In this document: in pieces, positions 56,701 to 64,000 of the stretch
Layout: each line of letters begins with the position of its first letter
How positions within the stretch are numbered: the first letter of the stretch is position 1
DNA from: Haliclona indistincta
Lineage: Eukaryota > Porifera > Demospongiae > Haplosclerida > Chalinidae
Direction: 5' to 3'
Assembly (NCBI GenBank): GCA_964017065.1
Contig: OZ024785.1
Coordinates: 14,915,965-14,979,964, forward strand
DNA length: 64,000 nucleotides
Program-made: the position numbers and the translations under genes
Notes under the pieces: model-generated
What the model saw: the letters and a program-made list of their open reading frames with translations, nothing else
Databases searched by the model: none
What the model was told of the DNA's origin: nothing

Positions 56701-58536
56701 GAGGTCCATGGCATGACACTCCAGCGGCAGCTACTGATTTATAAGTGGTCTTTCCAGCAGTAAGAGAGAGTGCTGTTTTTCCACACTGTGTCAGCTTGTC
56801 TTCTGTTCCAGTACAATTCATATTACTATAGTGAACTGTCTTGTCTGGTCTCCCATAGTATGATCCAGTTACAGCATGAACATCTGAAAATAAGTATTAA
56901 TTTTGACGATGCAAATTATATGTTTGCATTTTACTTTGTGTTTGAAAACCCAGTTGCCTGCAGACAACTCGAGCATCGTCATTTTCCCAATCCTGGTCAC
57001 TCACTAGTCCCCACAAGCTGCTCCTGCAGATCTCCACTGTGCCTTCAGAGTCAGCTGGCCCACCAGTGATGCGAATGTCTCCATTGTTACAATCTGTTAG
57101 AATTAATTTTTGACATCATTTTTATCGAAAAGTATCATAAAACTTACCGTCATGACAACGCATGCGAACATTGTTGTGGACATAGATTCCATTGTAGTAG
57201 TTGTAATTACATTGAAAGTGAGGATATGATATTTTGGTGCAATGAGACAATGTGTCCTCAAATCCATGGCAATTAACATTTGAGTAGAAAACAGGTTTAC
57301 TAGCAGTGCTGTTTATTAAAGTTGAAACTGGAATTAAGGTTGAATCATCTGTATAATTATGAAAAATAATATAATTTTTAATAAAATTAATTGTATGCTT
57401 ACATATGCCAAAATCATAACCCATTTGCTTGCAGGCGACCAGTGAGTCAATTGTAGACCATCCTGATGAACAGACTGTTCCCCACAATCCATTGGCACAA
57501 ATTTCTAGTATTCCTTCCTGTTCTAGATCACCACCAACCAGTCGAACTGACCCATCAGTGCAGGCATCGGAATTACTTTGTGCTGCATTTTATGATAATT
57601 TTATCATCATTATTATTATTATGATAAACTCACAATAGCAGCGGATTGCACTAGAGCAGGTCGACAAGCTAGATGATGAACGGCATAAATTTACATTAAC
57701 TGTACACTCATTTAGTTGATTGTCATCATAAGAACAACTCAATGAAGAAACGAGTGATGAACTTGATCCAAAATTAGTATACAACCGAGTTCCAGCTGCA
57801 TGATGATAGTGATAATAAAGCTACAAACCTACATTATAGATGCTATTTACCAGCATATTGTGTATATCCAAGTTGTTTACAGACGACAGCAGCATCATAT
57901 TGGTCAACACTACATATTGAAGACCAATAGCCTTGATAGCACATTTCCACTCTGCCCTCATTTGAAGACATTCCATTTATCAGACGTACATCATTATCGG
58001 TGCAAGTTGGTGTGCCTAGACTTAGATAACCACAGCTCAATTCAGCATTGTATGATGATGGACAAGATCCACTATTAGTAGATGGACATGAGCTAAGAGT
58101 TGTTTCACTCCCAGTACATTGCCATTGACGATTGTCTCTTGGTGAACTTGAATAAGATGAATACGAAGTATATGGATAATATCCTGTATAATTTTATAAT
58201 AAAAATCAGACTTATTATCTAGCCGTACATACTGAACAGTCCAGTATATCCCAGCTGACGACAAGCAACTTTAGCATCATTACAGTTCCATGAGGATCTG
58301 CAGACATAACGCCAGTAACTAGACAAACAGATCTGCACTCGTCCGTAGGAGGTAATACGGAGTGCGCCCGTACTCCCGGAACTGCAACCTATTATACAGA
58401 AAAATGTTCTGTAGTCTGTGGGACACACAAGCAGCTATGTGATATTATAATTACTGTGAGAGGCCTTGCTGAGTTGGAACAGTATACATATCAACAGAAA
58501 ACCGAACTTCAGCAGCATTTCCAAACGTCTCGCCAT
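53734..58536 (-). CDS. SRCR-domain receptor, complete 19-exon gene
   Basis: Exon 1 (58536-58455) starts MARRLEMLLKFGFLLICILF, a clear signal peptide. Exon 2 is 58388-58233, in phase. Ten SRCR domains follow, most split over two exons: the first halves carry xVEVCxxGxWGxxC...DAxVVCxQLGY and the second halves end in GVxC or IRCYG. Exons for D1b-D2a, D4b-D5a and D7b-D8a are fused. After D10 comes a Thr/Pro stalk, a membrane helix (LAAFVGILAIIMIIIGGIVI), and a tail in the last exon (MRRTKKAKISGSDDD ... HNPTFGMQND, stop at 53734). SRCR receptors of this layout bind microbial or self ligands at the cell surface, and sponges have many. The NPTF in the tail resembles an NPxY-type endocytosis signal. 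All phases checked were consistent and no stop was found. Confidence 0.88.
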
Positions 58537-60409
58537 AGCGGCACAGTCTTCAGTACGAAGAATGCAGTCTTACTGAGCACAACTGTACCACACACACATT
58601 ATAAAATCATATTTATAAATAGTTATCAAATCATATTTATTGGTTGGGTGGTGACGGTTGTTAATACGTTTCTGCCGAGACTGAGTTCAGGCTTCGTGAA
58701 AGACGCTAGTGGAAATCTGCCATACCGGTGAACTTTAGCTAGCCGGCTTGTTTTCTGCTAATATTATTATACTGTTGCAGTTCCAAGTCACTGGACATGG
58801 ATTCTGTAATTATTCATTGTTGAACGCTATTCAATGCTACACATGTCAGTGCTATGCATCATTAATTAATTTTTGTAAACAGCAAGATGACTTCTCATTC
58901 TGTGTTGATCTGAATTATAAACTAGCTTCATACTTCATAATAGTTCAATGTATTTACCTTTGTTGATCTGAAACAGCAATATAGCGTGGTGTTTGGTGTG
59001 GAATCGCTGACTGCTGTGATTTTCAAACTAGTGCATGGACTTGATCTTGAAAGAACACCTATTAACTTCAATTTTTGATGATGATAGGACCCGGCATCCT
59101 CAAGTGTGATTAGTTCACACTTGACGGCAACTTTTTGCTTGATGTATCAAAATAGAACTTGACTAAAGTTTGTTGCCTTCAGTACTCTTAATACAGATTA
59201 CCATGCACAATGTGGTCAAGATCAGTGCAATCAGATTGTCAAGTCCATTGTCTGTCTTCGAAAAGTAAATAATAATCAGCTGTCTGTTATGCAATTAATA
59301 TTTGTTTAGACGAGCATATTTGAATGTTGCAAGTTTTGCAAGTTCGTAATGAATTCTCCCAAATTATTTAGTGTCTGATGTTTTTGTTCAACTGAAATTA
59401 GGTTCACACTGAAGTTATTGTGTCTAAAATAAATTTAGACTGTTTGCTTATCATTCCCTGATCTTTGAAATAATTATTTCCATTTATTCTTAGTATTTGA
59501 AGTGATTGCAATAGTGACGATCATTGTGTCACACACAAATCATACTTATACAAATTAAAGTGGAATTAAAGGGCTAGCTGCTTCTCATTAAAGGGCTAGC
59601 TGTTTCTAATTTTAATTTGCTTTACATTTTCGTTGAGATTGTCGGAAAAATTATTGATCTGCTCTTTATAACAAACTATGTATTTGGTGTAGCCTCTACC
59701 AAACTATCCAACTCAATGACAAGTCTTTCTATGGTCCGTATTTTGCTCTTGATTTGTTGGACTGCAGCTTTGTCCAATAATTTGAAATTGACAACTATCA
59801 AAATATTCTTTTCTCTAATCATGCTGACAAATCGAAGTCCAATATTTAGTCTCATGATTGTGCTATTGTTAGTGCAACTATTATACACTGCATTATTCTG
59901 ATGAGTTATCTTTCTAGATCTGATTCTAGTGCCAACAGGTTGCTCACTGCTAGAGGATCAATAGTACTGTTCTCATATTGACTTGGTCAATACACTGTTT
60001 ACTTGTCATTATATTTTGATTGGAAACAATGTTAGCTAAGTGTCTTTTCACTGTATTCTTATCACAGGTCAGTATCAATTGTTATCTTTTTGCTGAGCAC
60101 TAACCTAGTTTATTGTTGACTGCTCCAGACACTGTATGATTGTTATTAACTTTAAAGTGTGACTCTCTTTAGCAATTGCGTGAAGGAATTGTAATGAAAT
60201 ATACTATCTTTTCACAAAATACTCGTGATTAGCAGTACAACAGAGTGGTGAGAGAGATTGTGATACACAGCACGAGGTCACTTAATATGGTCATGACAAC
60301 ATGTGACATCATAGTTTAATAATTATAGTTATTTTTTTAATCTGTCATTACAGAATGCTGGCAAAGCTGACCAGTTGCACATATTAAGAGGCGAGGAATT
60401 TAATTATAA
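58537..60409. other. Spacer between the two SRCR genes
   Basis: Promoter side of the first SRCR gene followed by AT-rich sequence with only short open frames (longest 94 codons at 59617-59901, not recognised). Sequence from 60410 on is shared with the 3' flank of the first gene. Confidence 0.4.
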
Positions 60410-61024
60410 TTGACTCAATCTCAATTGCGCAACGTATCAAAGAAGGCACTAATTATGCTTTACGCTTTTGTGGCTGTTGCAAGGAGTAATAATAAAACAG
60501 CTGTACTTCCTGCATGGCACCCATTTTGTATGGTGTTCATTGACCTTTTTGAATCTTTGCGGGCAGCTAGAACTTGGCGCATGTGCAATAACTAACTATG
60601 CAATGCAAAGCTACTACCATTAGTCCATGCAGCGAGATGATCGGTGGCGGTGAAGTGTTTTAATATTCTGTGATTATAATAAGTTTTAAGTTGACTAATA
60701 CGTAGTATCAAATGCATACTTCAAAACCCAAAATTTTGTCTTTATACCCCGTTAGGGTGTACTATTTAAATGACGTTTTAACACCCCAGTAGTTAATACA
60801 ATGTTAATACTGTTAAGGACAGCAAATAATAGCATCACTACTATCAGAGAGATAATTTAGAAGCTGTACAGCCTGGTTCTATTTTCTTTGCTTTACATAT
60901 ACAATACAATATACAACTAATACTAACTGTTTCCTGAGCTAAGAATGTATGCAGTTGATACAATAACAGCATGTTACATGTATAAAGGGGTGCGGTAACC
61001 ATAATGGTTTGTATCACTAGGTAG
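60410..61024. repeat. 3' flank of SRCR gene 2 (copy of 53150-53733)
   Basis: Diverged copy of the flank of gene 1, confirming that the tandem duplication extends past the coding part. The offset between the paralogues is about 7.28 kb. Confidence 0.8.
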
Positions 61025-64000
61025 TTAATCATTCTGAATTCCAAAGACAGGATTGTGAACGTCTTCCAGTTTTAGTAAAGCTGCTTTTCCATCCTCATCG
61101 CTTCCACTAATTTTGGTCTTTTGTGTCCTTCTCATGATAACTACCAGCCTAAATTAAAAGAATATTAAAATTTGCTAAGCATGTATTACAAATTGTTGCT
61201 TACAGTACAATGACAATTCCACCAATAATAATCATGAAAATAGCCAAGATACCAACAAACGCAGCTAGTGGTATGATCTCTGATACTCCGCTAACTACCC
61301 CAGCAATGGCGGGACCACTAGTTGGTGTTGGACGAGCAGTCGTTGCTACAGTAGAATTTTTACATATCACTCCAGCCACATTAACACGATCAAGAATGTT
61401 GTTTGAAATTGTATCTGAACTGCAGTCGAATACTGTACTCTCAATACCATCACATTCTACATTAGTCATGTGGACTAGAATGCTTAATTCTCTAAAACTC
61501 GAGGTTGGCATAGCTCCTAATTAAAAGAATGAATCATTTTAAAAGTTATGTGCACGATATTAGTGAATACCTTCTGAGGGATATCGAAGCTGTTTGCACA
61601 CTATAGCAGCATCTATGGCTGTCCATCCTTCAGCTGCTATTGCACCCCATAGTGATCTTGAGCAAACCTCCACTGTGCCCTCTGTCTTGACTGCTCCCCC
61701 AACCAGACGAACATCACCATTAGAGCAAACTAGATACAATATGTACAGCATGTAATGATCCTGTATAATACGACTCACCATCACTGCATATTACTCCAGC
61801 AGTATTGTCAGTTGGGCACTCAAATGTGCCGTGCAGTTTTCTACCACACTCCAAAATATTTGTTTCTGAACCAGAACATGTTACATCAGAGTATACAATC
61901 GGTAAAGTGCTTTGTCCAAATGGAGAATTTGTTACAGCAACCACACCTGCTTGCAAGTAAATATGTCACATGACATTACAAACTCGCTTACTTCCGTTTG
62001 TCAGTTTAAGTTGATTGCAAACTACAATAGCATCTGGTAGACTCCACCCACTTCCACATATACTGCCCCATACACCATTATAGCACACTTCAACTCTGCC
62101 ATTCTTGTTGGTTGATCCATCAGCCAGTCTAATAGACCCTTCAATACATGGACTGCTGTCATCTATAAAAATAATTATGTGCATTGTTAAATTTTTATGA
62201 CCAAATGATGTCACACCATAGCATTGAATTCTGTTACTTGAACAAGTTGAGCAAATCTTCTCATTTGAGCATCCATTCATATCTGGCTCAGTCCCAGTAC
62301 AAGTGAAGTTCATAAAGTAACTCACATTAGTAGCAGGTGTTTCACTGGTGATAGTTGTAGCCCCTGTAATTATAATCACATATTAGCCTAACACAATAGG
62401 GAATGCTTTATACATACAGGCATTGTCAGCATAGCCCAGTTGCCTACAAGCCACAGTAGCTTCAGACAAACCAACAGAGCAAGCTGCTGTCCATGAGCCA
62501 TCATAGCAGTACTCCAGTTGTCCTTTACTTCCATCAGTAAGCTGAATACTGCCACTAACACTACATGCAGGAGCTTGAGTTGGATTATCGCGGCAAAGAT
62601 CTGGTTTGCATGATACTCCAACCACATCAACATTGCTCAGCAGTGCCTTTCCAGTATTCAGTTCATAGGTAGTCATTGTGCAGTCTATTAGAGTCTGCTC
62701 ATTTCCAAGGCAAGACACACCACTAGACTGTATGGTCTTGTTGGGCTTGCCAAAGTGAGAGTTTAGATACGACACAGCATCTAGTCATGACATGAATCAT
62801 TTTGCTCTTCCTCATATAATGTTGGTATATACCTTCACTGTTATATTCCAGCTGTCTGCACGCTACTTGAGCATCACTGTCTCCCCAGCCAGTTTGTGCA
62901 ATCAGTCCCCAGAGGTTACCGAAACAGATTTCAACAGTGCCTTCATACCTTGATACCCCACCCACTAGACGAATGTCCCCATCATTGCAGTCTGTAGAGA
63001 GCATCTATGAATATGCATTCTGCTAATGAGAACAACCACTTACGGTCTCCACAGAGCACTCCAGCTGTTTGTTCACGAGAGCAAGTGAATGCAGGGTAGG
63101 TAGTTTTAGTACAGTCTGCAACCCTCTGCTCCCAGCCACCGCAGGACACATTTGAATATATGATAGGACCATACCCATCACCAAAATAGGAATTGTGGAA
63201 TGCAATTGGCTCTGTCAAAACAAACAGAACAGAAATTAAATTCATGAAAAACAAGCGTAATATAATCATTGACAATTTTGAATATTCATTGTCGAGCAGG
63301 ACTGTGAATAATCATGAAAAAATCTGATGAAATACCTAATTCAGCATATCCCATTTGTTGGCAGACTACATGAGCATCAGTTTGATCCCAGTTTTGATCA
63401 CAGATACCTCCCCACACTCCATTACTGCACACTTCTACTCTCCCTTCCTGTTGAATAACCCCTACTAGTCTGACCATGCCTTCCACACAGCTTCCAGAAT
63501 CTGTAAAAAATAAAATAAGTTACTGTTAAATTCATACGTAATTTTTTTAACCGTAGCATCTGATTCCGATGGGATTGCACGATGGCAAGCAGTCAGCTCC
63601 ATTCACAGTACAGGTACCTAGAGCCATCGCAGAGCTGCTGCATGTGATGTTTTGAAAGTGGCTGTAGTTATTGTTACTGGAGCCAAATCTTCCATCAAGC
63701 AGCTTCTGGAATGGTTCAATGTATGCTAACACAATAGTAATGTCAGGTTATATTACCTATATGAGTGTATCCCATCTGTATGCAAGCTATTGTAGCTTCC
63801 TGTGGTTGCAAGGTACAGAAATGAGACCATTGTCCATTGTAGCAATACTGCAGTATTCCCTCAGCTGCTGTCTGTCCTCCAATAAGCTGTATCTGACCAT
63901 TAGTACAGACAGGAGGAGATGCAAGTGTTGACGGAGGAATGCAAGGTGGCTCTGTAACAGGAGGCCCATGGCATGACACTCCAGCAGCAGCTACTGATTT
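61025..64000 (-). CDS. SRCR-domain receptor paralogue, 3' part (cut by window end)
   Basis: Tandem copy of the gene at 53734-58536. Present are the second half of D4 (partial) through D10, the stalk, the membrane helix (LAAFVGILAIFMIIIGGIVI) and a tail ending HNPVFGIQND, stop at 61025-61027. Protein identity to gene 1 is very high. At the start of the D5 second-half exon an 8-bp stretch (ATATTTAC on the minus strand, present in gene 1) is missing near 63699. With the gene-1 acceptor this gives an immediate TGA. An upstream AG at 63726-63727 would restore the frame, replacing EAAIFTDGRF by AYIEPFQKLLDGRF. The tail keeps the NPxF motif. The 5' end lies beyond the window, so signal peptide and D1-D3 cannot be checked. 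Confidence 0.82.

Noticed and set aside
1..64000. tRNA or rRNA genes
   Set aside because: I saw no cloverleaf-type boxes or rRNA segments by eye. A scan with tRNAscan-SE or Infernal would be needed to exclude small RNAs.

Overview
The window looks like animal nuclear DNA, most likely from a demosponge of the Amphimedon queenslandica type. The reasons are AT-rich sequence, short introns with GT/AG borders, many-domain SRCR receptor genes, a kelch gene of a kind I associate with sponge genomes, RecQ-like helicase fragments, and very dense repeats. Species assignment is inference; no search was run.

Layout. 0.9-1.6 kb: kelch-repeat exons (minus). 2.8-3.5 kb: a small inverted-repeat element. 6.7-7.5 kb: C-terminal half of a Crypton-type tyrosine recombinase. 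10.5-11.2 kb: a Helentron-like element, with a second copy at 37.5-38.2 kb. 11.3-20.4 kb: a three-level nest. A decayed DDE_Tnp_4 (Harbinger-like) transposase gene was split by a 7.5-kb Tc1/mariner element. That element carries an intact DD34E transposase and, on the opposite strand, a four-exon BEN-domain gene. A Ty3/Gypsy retrotransposon with matching LTRs then landed in the last BEN exon. 20.5-21.4 kb: a 362-bp-arm palindrome. 23.9-25.0 kb: a 27-bp minisatellite beside a LINE fragment. 25.7-27.6 and 35.5-37.5 kb: two copies of a duplicated block with ankyrin-like and RecQ C-terminal fragments. 29.6-32.5 and 45.3-49.4 kb: another duplicated block. In the second copy a 3.6-kb inverted-repeat element (41.7-45.3 kb) and a 574-bp Pack-MULE-like element carrying a RecQ piece (48.5-49.1 kb) are inserted. 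33.6-39.3 kb: fragments of Gypsy integrase, a second DDE_Tnp_4 copy and a DIRS-like gag gene. 46.1-48.5 kb: exons of an unrecognised gene. 49.8-51.8 kb: palindromic elements. 51.9-53.0 kb: NMD3-like pseudogene exons. 53.7-58.5 kb: a complete 19-exon SRCR receptor gene (signal peptide, ten SRCR domains, membrane helix, short tail). 61.0 kb to the end: its tandem paralogue, cut by the window edge.

Only the SRCR pair and the kelch exons look like ordinary host genes. The Tc1/mariner transposase and the Gypsy polyprotein are intact mobile-element genes. Most of the remainder is transposon-derived. Because several insertions interrupt repeats that also exist uninterrupted elsewhere in the window, three insertion events can be checked against internal empty sites.
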